Assembly: GCF_023238205.1 (NCBI RefSeq)
Contig: NZ_CP096659.1
Location: forward strand, 620,001 to 684,000
Length of the DNA: 64,000 nt
DNA from: Halorussus limi
GTDB taxonomy: Archaea > Halobacteriota > Halobacteria > Halobacteriales > Haladaptataceae
Reading direction: 5' to 3'
Part shown: positions 1 through 7,703 of the stretch, one piece after another
Layout: the number at the start of each line of letters is the position of its first letter
How positions within the stretch are numbered: the stretch's first letter is position 1
Made by a program: the position numbers and the translations under genes
The notes under the pieces: generated by a model
Seen by the model: only the letters and a program-made list of their open reading frames with translations
Databases searched by the model: none
Told to the model about the DNA's origin: nothing

Positions 1-1047
1 GCGGTCGAGTTCGACCCCGACCTCCCGACCGTCTCGCTCATCTCCACGGGGGGTACTATCGCCTCGACGGTGGACTACCGGACCGGCGCGGTGACCGCGC
101 AGTTCGACGCCGAGGACGTGCTCCGGGCGGTCCCGGACCTCGCGGGCCGAGCGAACTACCGCGGGCGCGTCGTCGCCAACATCCTCAGCGAGAACATGAC
201 CCCCGACGTGTGGCGGGACCTCGCGGAGGCCGTCTACGAGGAGATAGAGGCGGGCGCGGACGGCGTGGTCGTGATGCACGGCACCGACACGATGCAGTTC
301 ACCGCGTCGGCGCTGTCGTTCATGCTCGATACGCCCGTTCCGGTCGTCTTCACGGGAAGCCAGCGGTCCGCGGACCGACCCTCCTCGGACAACGTGATGA
401 ACGCGGTCTGCGCCGTCGAGGCCGCCAAGGCCGACGCCGCGGAGGTCATGGTCTGCATGCACGCGACCGAGAGCGACGACGCGTGCGCGCTCCACCGCGG
501 GACCCGCGTCCGGAAGAACCACACCTCGCGCCGGGACGCCTTCGAGACGGTCGGCGCGAAACCCCTCGGAGAAGTCGCGTACGGCGGTGACGAGCCAGAG
601 GTCACGTTCCGGCGCGACCACGCCGAACGCGGCGAGGCGGACCTCGACATCGCGCCCGAACTGGAGTCCGACGTGGAACTGCTGAAGTTCACCCCCGGCA
701 TGGACGAGTCGGCGCTCGACGTGGCCGAGGGCAAGGCGGGCCTCGTCCTCGAAGGCACCGGTCTGGGCCACGTCCACTCCGACTGGACCGACCGCATCGC
801 GGAGTTGGTCGACTCGGGCACTACGGTCGTCATGACCAGCCAGTGCATCGAGGGCCGGGTCTGCGACCGGGTGTACGACACCGGACGGGACCTGCTCGAC
901 GCGGGCGTCGTGGAGGGCGAGGACATGCTCCCCGGCACCGCGAAGGTCAAACTGATGTGGTCGCTGGCCAACGGCGACGACCCCGAGGCGACCGTCAGAG
1001 ACCCCATCGCGGGCGAAATCACCGAGCGGTCGGTCCCGTGGGAGTGA
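1..1047 (+). CDS. gatD: Glu-tRNA(Gln) amidotransferase subunit D, 5' end outside window
   Basis: The frame is open from base 1, so the gene starts upstream of the window. GatD is the asparaginase-like half of archaeal GatDE, which converts Glu-tRNA(Gln) to Gln-tRNA(Gln); GatD releases the ammonia. The visible part opens with the type I asparaginase signature STGGTIAS (visible residues 16-23). The second catalytic motif, MHGTDTM, lies near residue 92. The SQCIEGRVCDRVYDTGRDL stretch near residue 280 is typical of the C-terminal asparaginase subdomain. The N-terminal GatD beta-barrel is missing only because of the window edge. A plain L-asparaginase is the alternative, but the AVEFDPDLPTVSLISTGGT lead-in fits GatD. 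The gene ends one base before the next start, so the two are probably co-transcribed. Confidence 0.92.
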   Translation, partial: AVEFDPDLPTVSLISTGGTIASTVDYRTGAVTAQFDAEDVLRAVPDLAGRANYRGRVVANILSENMTPDVWRDLAEAVYEEIEAGADGVVVMHGTDTMQFTASALSFMLDTPVPVVFTGSQRSADRPSSDNVMNAVCAVEAAKADAAEVMVCMHATESDDACALHRGTRVRKNHTSRRDAFETVGAKPLGEVAYGGDEPEVTFRRDHAERGEADLDIAPELESDVELLKFTPGMDESALDVAEGKAGLVLEGTGLGHVHSDWTDRIAELVDSGTTVVMTSQCIEGRVCDRVYDTGRDLLDAGVVEGEDMLPGTAKVKLMWSLANGDDPEATVRDPIAGEITERSVPWE

Positions 1048-1048
1048 G

Positions 1049-1975
1049 ATGACGGGCGCGACGATTCAACTGCGTGAGGCCCGCCACGAGGACTACGAAC
1101 AGATAGCGGCGTTCACGCGGAACACGTGGCCCGCCCGCGAGGGCGGCGACTACATCCCGGACGTCTACCACGACTGGATAGACGGCGACGACCGCCGGAC
1201 CGTGGTCGCCGACGCGGGCGACGACATCGCCGGCATCGTCCAATGCGTCCTGCTCTCGGACTGGGAATCGTGGGGACAGGGGATGCGGGTCAACCCCGAG
1301 TTCCGCGGACGCGGCGTCGCCAACCGCATGACCGAAGACCTGTTCTCGTGGGCGCGCGAGCAGGGCGCGACCGTGATGCGCAACATGGTGTTCTCGTGGA
1401 ACGTGGCTGGACTCGGCCAGTCGCGCGCGACCGGCTACGACCCCGTCACGGAGTTCCGGTGGGCACACCCCGACCCCGACGCGGACGCCGACCCGGACGC
1501 CGAGGTCACCGCCGAACCCGCGGCGGCGTGGCGGTTCTGGACCGACAGCGAGGCCCGCGACCGCCTCCGGGGACTCGCGCTCGACGACGAGGAGACGTGG
1601 GCGCTCTCGGAACTGACCCGCGGCCACCTCCGGTCCGCGGCCGACGACGACGGCCTGTTCGTCGTGCAGGACGACGGGACCCGGGGCTTCGCCCACCGCG
1701 TCCGGGAGTACGAGCGTCCGGCCGCCGACGCCGACGACGGGGAGGCGACGCCCGAGTCGGAGCAGTGGGCCGAGTACGGCGTCGGCGCGTGGGCCGACGC
1801 CGAGAGCGCGGGCGCGCTGTTCGACGCGATAGCGCGCGACGCCGCCGACCGCGGGGCCGACCGGACTCGGGTGCTGATTCCCGAGACGCCCCGGTTCGTC
1901 AGCGACGCCGCGTTCTGTCGGGTCGAAGTCTCCGACGAACCGGACTTCGTTCTCGGTGCCGACCTGACGGCCTGA
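1049..1975 (+). CDS. GNAT family N-acetyltransferase
   Basis: 308 residues. The N-terminal half carries the acetyl-CoA binding signature of GNAT enzymes, with FRGRGVANRMTEDL around residues 88-101 preceded by a GMRVNPE beta-strand. The second half (about residues 160-308) resembles a degenerate second GNAT lobe, so this may be a tandem-GNAT protein. The substrate cannot be read from the sequence. The ATG lies one base after the gatD stop (TGA-G-ATG), which argues for co-transcription and translational coupling. Very acidic, as expected for a cytoplasmic haloarchaeal protein. Confidence 0.82.
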   Translation: MTGATIQLREARHEDYEQIAAFTRNTWPAREGGDYIPDVYHDWIDGDDRRTVVADAGDDIAGIVQCVLLSDWESWGQGMRVNPEFRGRGVANRMTEDLFSWAREQGATVMRNMVFSWNVAGLGQSRATGYDPVTEFRWAHPDPDADADPDAEVTAEPAAAWRFWTDSEARDRLRGLALDDEETWALSELTRGHLRSAADDDGLFVVQDDGTRGFAHRVREYERPAADADDGEATPESEQWAEYGVGAWADAESAGALFDAIARDAADRGADRTRVLIPETPRFVSDAAFCRVEVSDEPDFVLGADLTA

Positions 1976-1984
1976 GGCGCCGTT

Positions 1985-3187
1985 TCAGTCGTCGGCCGCG
2001 GGTTTCTCGTCAGTGGATTTCTCGTCGGTAGACTGGTCGCTGTCGTCCTCGTGGGTCGGCAGGTTGGCGCCCGACACCGTCACGTCGTCGTCCTCCCAGT
2101 CGAACTCGTCGAGTTCGTCGCTCTGGCGCAGGACGAACGGTCCGGACGCCAGCGTCTGCAGCGTCACCGTCATCGCCCGGAGGACGTACGACGTCAGCAC
2201 GAGGTACGGCGCGAGCGCGATGGTGTAGGAGAACGAGACGAACGCGACCAGCGGCGTGATGTTGTACAGTTCCACCTCGGGGAAGAGGCCGGCGTCGAGC
2301 GCGAGCAGGACGTAGGAGGTGTAGACGATGGTGGGGAGCGAGACGTAGAGCAGGCGGGCCGAGAGTCGGGAGAACTCCCGCTTGTAGTACAGCGACTTGA
2401 AGTACTCCCGGCCGGTGGCGAACACCTTCAGCGTCTCCACGAGGTCGTCGATGGCCTGCTGTTGGTCGTCGCTCAGACAGTGACCGTACTTGCTCTTGAA
2501 TCGCCGAGCGACGTGGAGTTGCCACGAGTAGTCGTAGTTCAGGCCGGCGAGCAGGACCTTGAACGACCCGAAGTTCGCACCCGAGAGGGTTTCGCCTGCG
2601 TGCTCGGCCTCCTTGGAGACCTCCTCGGAGAATATCTTGGACTCCTCTGCGAACTTGTCGCTGTCGCCGTCCTCGGCGATGGCCGCGATGCCCTCGGCCT
2701 GCCGGTCGATGACCTTGAGGATGGTCCGCAGGAACTCGGCCGGTTGGGCCGGACTCACGTTCGACTCGATGAACTCCTCTATCTGGCCCCGGAACCGGAC
2801 CGAGGCGTCGATGCGCTCGCGCTGGGTCTCGATGTCGGTTATCTCCTCGGAGAGGACGATGGAGTTGATGGAGACCACGATGGAGACCAGCAGGATGGAC
2901 CCGCTCAACAGCGCGCTGAACAGCGTCTGGACCGTGTTGGTGTCCTTCAGCAGCGTCCGGAGGTCGAGCGGTCTAATGACCGACCCGCCGAGCAACACGG
3001 TCAGCACGCCCAGCAGCAGCGCCGTCGCGACCCACATGCGTCTGCCCCGGAGGAGTACCCACTGTCTGACCCGCCGGAACGGCGAACTCGGCGGTTCGCG
3101 GTCGCCCGGAATCAAATCGTCGAGCGAGTGCCCGTTCGAGTAATCGTCGAGCGAGTGTCCGTTCGAATCCCCGTTTCCCATTCCCAC
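1985..3187 (-). CDS. Membrane protein of unknown function
   Basis: 400 residues; I do not recognise the family. A hydrophilic N terminus is followed by a membrane segment near residues 50-75 and a second near 85-115 (LLSGSILLVSIVVSINSIV). A long acidic, partly helical region spans about 115-270. Two further hydrophobic segments (about 280-345) precede an acidic Ser/Asp-rich tail. The N terminus contains the octapeptide SNGHSLDD twice, encoded by a 27-base tandem duplication. Convergent with the acetyltransferase gene (9 bases apart), so the two are separate transcription units. A channel or sensor role is possible but not shown. Confidence 0.8.
   Translation of the reverse strand: MGMGNGDSNGHSLDDYSNGHSLDDLIPGDREPPSSPFRRVRQWVLLRGRRMWVATALLLGVLTVLLGGSVIRPLDLRTLLKDTNTVQTLFSALLSGSILLVSIVVSINSIVLSEEITDIETQRERIDASVRFRGQIEEFIESNVSPAQPAEFLRTILKVIDRQAEGIAAIAEDGDSDKFAEESKIFSEEVSKEAEHAGETLSGANFGSFKVLLAGLNYDYSWQLHVARRFKSKYGHCLSDDQQQAIDDLVETLKVFATGREYFKSLYYKREFSRLSARLLYVSLPTIVYTSYVLLALDAGLFPEVELYNITPLVAFVSFSYTIALAPYLVLTSYVLRAMTVTLQTLASGPFVLRQSDELDEFDWEDDDVTVSGANLPTHEDDSDQSTDEKSTDEKPAADD
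3115..3168. repeat. 27-bp tandem duplication inside a gene's 5' end
   Basis: Two adjacent 27-base units (3115-3141 and 3142-3168) start AATCGTCGAGCGAGTG and differ at only a few positions. The length is a multiple of three, so the reading frame is kept and the N terminus of the membrane protein reads SNGHSLDD twice. It looks like a recent in-frame duplication in a disordered region. Confidence 0.85.
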
Positions 3188-3331
3188 CAGGGTACGGTCA
3201 GGCGCGGTTAAGGCCTTCCGGCAGGTCCGTGAGGCGGCCCGTACCGGCGCGCAAGCGGCGTCTGTGAAGAAGGGCGCGAGCAGAAAGCGGTGCGTACCGG
3301 GGCGGGTGGCGGAGGAAGCGAGCGGCGGGCG

Positions 3332-3607
3332 CTATCCGCCGCTGACCGGCGGGAAGAGCGCGAGTTCGTCGCCCGGGTCGAGTTCGGTGTCGAGTCCCGC
3401 CTCGGCGTCGACGTTCGTTCCGTTCCGGAGGACGTTGATGTGGTCGCGCAGGTCGCCCTCGTCGTCGTAGATGCGGTCTTCGAGGCCGGGACGTTCGGCG
3501 ACCAGCGCGGCGAGCGCCGCGCCGACGGTCTCGCCGGGTTCGGTCTCGACCTCGACCTCCTTCCCGCCGGCGATTTCGGCGAGGTCCGCGAACAGCTTCC
3601 ACTCCAT
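3332..3607 (-). CDS. samp1: Small archaeal modifier protein 1 (ubiquitin-like, MoaD fold)
   Basis: 91 residues beginning MEWKLFADLAEIAGG and ending FPPVSGG. Start, length, the central DHINVLRNGTNV block and the C-terminal Gly-Gly match haloarchaeal SAMP1. This beta-grasp protein is adenylated by the E1-like UbaA and joined by its terminal glycine to lysines of targets; it also serves as a sulfur carrier for molybdopterin. The frame runs further upstream, but the conserved family starts at this ATG, and the extension would be Arg/Pro-rich. The upstream gap holds a hairpin and four 13-base repeats (listed separately). Identification rests on close family recognition; MoaD is the same fold and cannot be fully separated by sequence alone. 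Confidence 0.88.
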   Translation of the reverse strand: MEWKLFADLAEIAGGKEVEVETEPGETVGAALAALVAERPGLEDRIYDDEGDLRDHINVLRNGTNVDAEAGLDTELDPGDELALFPPVSGG

Positions 3608-3677
3608 GCCCGCGAGTTGGTCGCGGGCGGCCTTTGTTCCATCGCTCTCGCGGGCCGGGAGCAGGTGTGGCGGGGGA

Positions 3678-3695
3678 GCGCCCCGAAAGGGGCGC
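3678..3695. other. Perfect stem-loop upstream of samp1
   Basis: GCGCCCC (3678-3684), loop GAAA, GGGGCGC (3689-3695): a 7-bp perfect stem with a 4-base loop, about 70 bases before the samp1 start. On the samp1 sense strand the loop reads TTTC. It could be a leader structure. No T-run follows in that direction, so a terminator is less likely. Confidence 0.6.
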
Positions 3696-3700
3696 ACCGA

Positions 3701-3752
3701 GGTAACGAGTCGAGATAGCGAGTCGAGGTGGCGGGTCGAGGTAACGAGTCGA
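3701..3752. repeat. Four 13-bp tandem repeats in the samp1 upstream region
   Basis: Four head-to-tail 13-base units: GGTAACGAGTCGA, GATAGCGAGTCGA, GGTGGCGGGTCGA and GGTAACGAGTCGA. The first and last are identical and all share GNGTCGA. Thirteen is not a multiple of three, so this is not a protein repeat. On the samp1 strand a TATA-like AT stretch lies just upstream (3764-3771), which would place transcription initiation inside or next to the array. Confidence 0.85.
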
Positions 3753-3828
3753 GACAGGTGTAGAAATATATGCCCGCGTCAAAGAAACGCAAATACACGT
3801 TTAAGAAATATATTCCTGTCTCGACGGG
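3753..3828 (-). promoter_or_regulatory. AT-rich stretch: probable 3' end of the TrkA-C operon and samp1 promoter
   Basis: This is a markedly AT-rich stretch in a GC-rich neighbourhood. Read on the minus strand it holds GGAATATATTTCTTAAACG, T-rich and suitable as an archaeal terminator for the upstream gene. Then comes CATATATTTC (3764-3773), a good TATA box about 26 bases ahead of the repeat array. Assignment is by position and composition only. Confidence 0.5.
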
Positions 3829-5043
3829 CTACTCCTGCCGAGGAGCAGTCGTCGAACCGTCCGCGCGGGCGGCAGTCCCGCCGTCGGCGCTCGCCGCGGC
3901 CTCGACCTTCCGGAGGCGGTCGGGCCGGGCGACCACGTAGAGGGTGTCGTCGGGCGCGAGCAGGCGGTCGTCGCCCGGAATCGTCTCGACGCCGTGGGCG
4001 TCGCGGACCGCGACCACCGTCGCGTCGAGACTCCCGACCGGCGCGCCGACCAGCGGACTGTCGGCCGCCAGCGTGACCGCACCGACCGTCTCGTCGGCCG
4101 CCCGGAGGTGCGCGGAGAACTCCCGGTCGGCGCGGGGTTCCGACGGGAGCGTGACCAGTCGGTACTCCGCGTCGAGGTCGAGGTCGGCGGCCGCGTCGGC
4201 GTCGAGCGCCAGCGTGGCGGCGTCGCCGACCGTCGCCCGGAGTTCCGCGGTGGCGACCCGCTCGGGGGGACCGGCGTCGGCGGCCTCGTCCGCCGGGTCG
4301 TCTCCCGACGACTCCCCGCGCCGCCAGACCTGCACGAGGTCGCCCGCGCTCGCGCTGAACGCCGGGTCGGCCCGGACCGCGACGGCGACCGTCCCCGGCG
4401 CGAGCGTCGGGCCGAGACCGACCGCGCGACCGCCCGCCGCGAGGTACTCGACGGTGCCGTCGTCGGCGATTTCCGCGTCCACGTGGCCGACGCCGTAGTC
4501 GTCGCGGAGTCGCGCGACGAGGCGCTCGCGGAGTTCGGCGACCGTCAGCCCTCTGGGGAAGCGCAGCGTCGCCCCGCTCAGCGTATCGACGGTCTCGGCG
4601 TCGAGCGGTTCGTAGCCGTCGATGTCGTCGATTTCCGCCGGGAGTTCGACCGTGACGAACCGGCCGACCGACCGGACGAGTCGGCCCACGTCGCCCTCTC
4701 CGGCCAGCGAGAAGGCGTCGGCGATGACCCGCGACCCCGACCGCGCGCCGACCGCCGCCGCGCCAGCGCCGAGGACGAACGCGGTGACGTTGACCGCCAC
4801 GACGTCCGGCGGCGGCACGGTCTCGCCGGTGCCGAGGAACTGCCGGAGCGCGGTCGTGGTGTTGAGCCACCCGCCGACGACGCCCAGACCGACCAGCACC
4901 GCGAGGCCCTCGGGAATCTCCTCTCGGGCGTACGTCCGGTAGAGCGCCCCGACGCCGGTGGCGACGACGCCCGAGAGGACCGCGAGGCCGACGACGCGCG
5001 CGACCGCCACCGCCGGGCGCTCGACCGCCGCGAGGAGGCTCAT
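3829..5043 (-). CDS. Membrane protein with TrkA-C (RCK_C) domains
   Basis: 404 residues. Three hydrophobic segments lie in the first 100 residues (about 10-30, 45-65, 75-100). The soluble part contains two RCK_C/TrkA-C-like stretches: near 150-230 (GATLRFPRGLTVAELRERL onward) and at the C terminus around 330-395 (PLVGAPVGSLDATVVAVRD, then DDTLYVVARPDRLRKVE). TrkA-C domains bind regulatory ligands and gate potassium transport. The ATG at 5043 overlaps the stop of the upstream gene (ATGA), so the frame's further extension is not used. It forms a pair with a similarly built partner and lies beside a potassium channel gene, suggesting ion homeostasis. No pore motif is visible, so it is not itself an obvious channel. 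Confidence 0.82.
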   Translation of the reverse strand: MSLLAAVERPAVAVARVVGLAVLSGVVATGVGALYRTYAREEIPEGLAVLVGLGVVGGWLNTTTALRQFLGTGETVPPPDVVAVNVTAFVLGAGAAAVGARSGSRVIADAFSLAGEGDVGRLVRSVGRFVTVELPAEIDDIDGYEPLDAETVDTLSGATLRFPRGLTVAELRERLVARLRDDYGVGHVDAEIADDGTVEYLAAGGRAVGLGPTLAPGTVAVAVRADPAFSASAGDLVQVWRRGESSGDDPADEAADAGPPERVATAELRATVGDAATLALDADAAADLDLDAEYRLVTLPSEPRADREFSAHLRAADETVGAVTLAADSPLVGAPVGSLDATVVAVRDAHGVETIPGDDRLLAPDDTLYVVARPDRLRKVEAAASADGGTAARADGSTTAPRQE

Positions 5044-6296
5044 CCGGCCACCTCCGCGAACCGGTCGAGCGCGCCGCGGTCGCCGACGACGTAGAGGAGG
5101 TCGCCGCCCGCGAGACCGGTCGTACCGCGGGGCGCGACCGTCCACTCGCCGCCGCGCCGGAGCGCGAGCAGCGCCACGCCGTGGGTCTCGCGCAGGGCCG
5201 CCGCGCCGAGCGTCGCGCCGTCGAGCGGACCGCCGCTCCCGAGTTCGACCCGCCGGATTCGCTTGCCGTCCCGACGCAGCAGCGAGAGGAGTTCGAACTC
5301 CCGGCGGGTGCCGCGGGCGCGGACCCGAATCTGGGCCGACTCGGTGCCCAGCAGGGTCTCTGCGTCGCGCCGCGGGACCGCGACGGTCACCCGACCGTCG
5401 CCGCCGGTCGCCTGCCCCGCCGACCTGCTCGCGGTCGGGCGGGCGGGCGGGTCGTCAGCGTCGGCGGCCCGTCCGGAGTCCGCCGGCGGTTCGGCCTCCG
5501 ACCCGCCGCCGACCGGCGTCGACCCGTCCGTCCCCGACCGGGCGCTCAGGACCGTGCCGGTCACGTCGCCCTCGGGCGTCGAGAGCGCCACCTCGTCCTT
5601 GCGGGCCAGTCCGGTCGGCACCAGCGCCTCGACCGACACCGCGCGCTGGCCCGCCGGGACCCGCCGCGAGAGCGCGCCGACCGGCGGGGCCGCGCTGACG
5701 GTGGCCCGACCGCGCGAGTCGATGCCGACCGTCACCTCCGCGAGGTCGTAGTCGGTCCGGAGTCGGTCGGCCAGCCGCGTCTCCAGTTCCGAGAGCGGCA
5801 GGTCGGCGGGGAACGTCCACTCGCCGTTCCGAATCGTCGCCCGGAGGTCGTCGGGGAGCGGCGGGTACCCCTCCACGTCGCCGACCTCGCCCGCCGGACG
5901 GACGCGAATCTGGCCGAACCGGCCGACCCGCTCGACGGCGTCGGCCGACAGGCCGCGCTCGCGGAGGCCCCGGAGCGTGAGTCGCCGGGGGAACTCCGCG
6001 CCCATCCGGTCGCCCTGCGCGTGGGCGTAGAGGGTCGCCATCATCACGACCAGCGCCGACACCAGCGCGGTCGGCGAGGTGACGAACTGGGGGTCGAGCA
6101 GGCCGAGGAGGCCGCCCTGAATCCCGGCGATGGCGATGCCGAACACCAGCACACCGAACCCGGGAATCGTGACGCCGGTGAAGTACTTGAACGTGAAGCC
6201 GAGCGACCACGCGACCAGCGCGGGCACGACCGACGCGAGAATCCCGATGTAGAGACCGACGAGGAGGTCGACGAGCAGTGCGGGACCGAGAGCCAT
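5040..6296 (-). CDS. Membrane protein with TrkA-C domain, partner of the downstream gene
   Basis: 418 residues from the ATG at 6296 (MALGPALLVDLLVG). Three or four membrane segments occupy residues 5-110. A soluble region follows, with one TrkA-C-like unit around 120-200 and another at the C terminus (LGAAALRETHGVALLALRRG, then GGDLLYVVGDRGALDRFAEV). Between them (about 270-320) is a Pro/Ala/Asp-rich linker. Domain order matches the neighbouring gene, so the two probably arose by duplication and may form a hetero-oligomer. Their ATGA overlap implies coupled translation. Divergent from the potassium channel at 6422, with a short shared promoter region. Confidence 0.82.
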   Translation of the reverse strand: MALGPALLVDLLVGLYIGILASVVPALVAWSLGFTFKYFTGVTIPGFGVLVFGIAIAGIQGGLLGLLDPQFVTSPTALVSALVVMMATLYAHAQGDRMGAEFPRRLTLRGLRERGLSADAVERVGRFGQIRVRPAGEVGDVEGYPPLPDDLRATIRNGEWTFPADLPLSELETRLADRLRTDYDLAEVTVGIDSRGRATVSAAPPVGALSRRVPAGQRAVSVEALVPTGLARKDEVALSTPEGDVTGTVLSARSGTDGSTPVGGGSEAEPPADSGRAADADDPPARPTASRSAGQATGGDGRVTVAVPRRDAETLLGTESAQIRVRARGTRREFELLSLLRRDGKRIRRVELGSGGPLDGATLGAAALRETHGVALLALRRGGEWTVAPRGTTGLAGGDLLYVVGDRGALDRFAEVAG

Positions 6297-6388
6297 GCGT
6301 ATGCTTTCGGCGAGACACACGACCCCTAAAGAACTACCGACGCGCACGGACGGGTACGTCACTCCGCTCGCGACCGCGGACGACCGAC

Positions 6389-6397
6389 GGTTTATTG
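6389..6397 (+). promoter_or_regulatory. TATA-like box for the potassium channel gene
   Basis: GGTTTATTG is centred about 28 bases before the ATG at 6422. This is the usual distance for a leaderless haloarchaeal transcript and supports the chosen start. Confidence 0.55.
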
Positions 6398-6421
6398 ACG
6401 AAGACGGCGACAGGTACGGGC

Positions 6422-7588
6422 ATGGAGGTGTCGTGGCGGAGACGGGTCGGCGTCCGCGTCACCGTGTCGCTGACGTTCGCGGTCGCGCTGCTGTCGATAG
6501 CCACCGGCGTCTCCAGCATCGGCTTCACCGCGGCCTCGACCCAGAACCTCTTCGGCGGCAGCATTCCCACGTGGGCCCAAGAGACCGCCGGGTTCACCGG
6601 CACGCTGACCGGCTTTCTGATGCTCGCCAGCGCGTTCGGGATGCGCCGGGGTCTCCGGGCCGCGTGGTACTCGTCGATTCTCCTGCTCCCGCTGACCGCG
6701 GTGCAGGGGTTGGTCCAGTCGAGTCCCTACTCCCTGCCGCTGGTGGTCGCCTCGCTCGCGTCGCTTCCGGCTATCCTGCAGAGCCGCCACCGGTTCGACC
6801 GCGAGGCCGACCTGACGACCTCGCAACTGGCGGCGCTCGCGGCGCTCGCGGGCGTGCAGATGTACGGGACCGCGGGAACGTACGCGCTCTCCGACCACTT
6901 CCAGAACGTGAACACGCCGCTGGACGCGTTCTACTACACGCTCGTCACGTCCAGCACCGTCGGGTACGGCGACCTCACGCCGACCACCCAGACCGGTCGG
7001 CTGTTCGGCATGACGGTGGTCGTCCTCGGCACCGCGAGTTTCGCCATCGCGCTCGCCTCGCTGCTCGGACCCGCAATCGAAGCACGCCTCGCCTCGGCAC
7101 TCGGAAGAATGACTGAAGCACAACTCGAACTCCTCGAAAACCACGTTATCGTCCTCGGCTACGGCGACCTGACCGAACCCATCCTGAACGAACTCGACGG
7201 ACACAGCGAGTTCGTGGTCGTCACGCCCGAACCACAGCGCGCGACCGAACTCGGCGACAGGGGGTTCAAGGTCCTCAAGGCCGACCCCAGCGACGAGGAA
7301 CCGCTCCGGCGGGTCGGCATCGACGAGGCCCGCGCGGTCGTCGCCGCGACGAACAACGACGCCGAGGACGCGCTGGCGGTACTGACCGCCCGGCAGTTGA
7401 ACCCCGACGTGCGCATCGTCGCGGCCGCGACCGACCGCGAGAACGTCGACAAACTCCGGCGGGCGGGCGCGGACTCGGTCATCAGTCCGACCACCATCGG
7501 CGGCCACCTGCTGGTGCGCTCGGCGCTCGGGAGCGACGGCATGGAGAGCATCGCCGACCGACTCTCGGGCGAGTCGCCGAAGCAGTGA
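6422..7588 (+). CDS. Potassium channel with RCK (TrkA-N) domain
   Basis: 388 residues. Several hydrophobic segments fill the first 220 residues. A pore loop carries the potassium selectivity filter TVGYGD near residue 180 (SSTVGYGDLTPTTQTGR). After the last membrane helix, a Rossmann-type RCK domain begins with HVIVLGYGDLTEPILNEL near residue 241, including the GxGxxG-like nucleotide-binding turn. This architecture is that of two-helix RCK channels of the MthK/Kch type, with extra N-terminal helices. The start is supported by a TATA-like box about 28 bases upstream. The two TrkA-C proteins encoded divergently could regulate or assemble with it; that is inference. Confidence 0.9.
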   Translation: MEVSWRRRVGVRVTVSLTFAVALLSIATGVSSIGFTAASTQNLFGGSIPTWAQETAGFTGTLTGFLMLASAFGMRRGLRAAWYSSILLLPLTAVQGLVQSSPYSLPLVVASLASLPAILQSRHRFDREADLTTSQLAALAALAGVQMYGTAGTYALSDHFQNVNTPLDAFYYTLVTSSTVGYGDLTPTTQTGRLFGMTVVVLGTASFAIALASLLGPAIEARLASALGRMTEAQLELLENHVIVLGYGDLTEPILNELDGHSEFVVVTPEPQRATELGDRGFKVLKADPSDEEPLRRVGIDEARAVVAATNNDAEDALAVLTARQLNPDVRIVAAATDRENVDKLRRAGADSVISPTTIGGHLLVRSALGSDGMESIADRLSGESPKQ

Positions 7589-7703
7589 GTCCGCGAGGCC
7601 GCGAACACGACCGGTCCGTCGAGGCTCCCGTCTCGACCCCGCCGAGCGGCGGTTCCACGCCGGGTTTCCCAAGGTTATTCAGGCCGGCGCGGAACCCCCA
7701 GAC

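Noticed and set aside
3198-3798. Frames with repeated STRYLD-like peptides near SAMP1
   Set aside because: The peptides come from translating the 13-base DNA repeats; 13 is not a multiple of 3 and the frames are Arg/Pro-rich.
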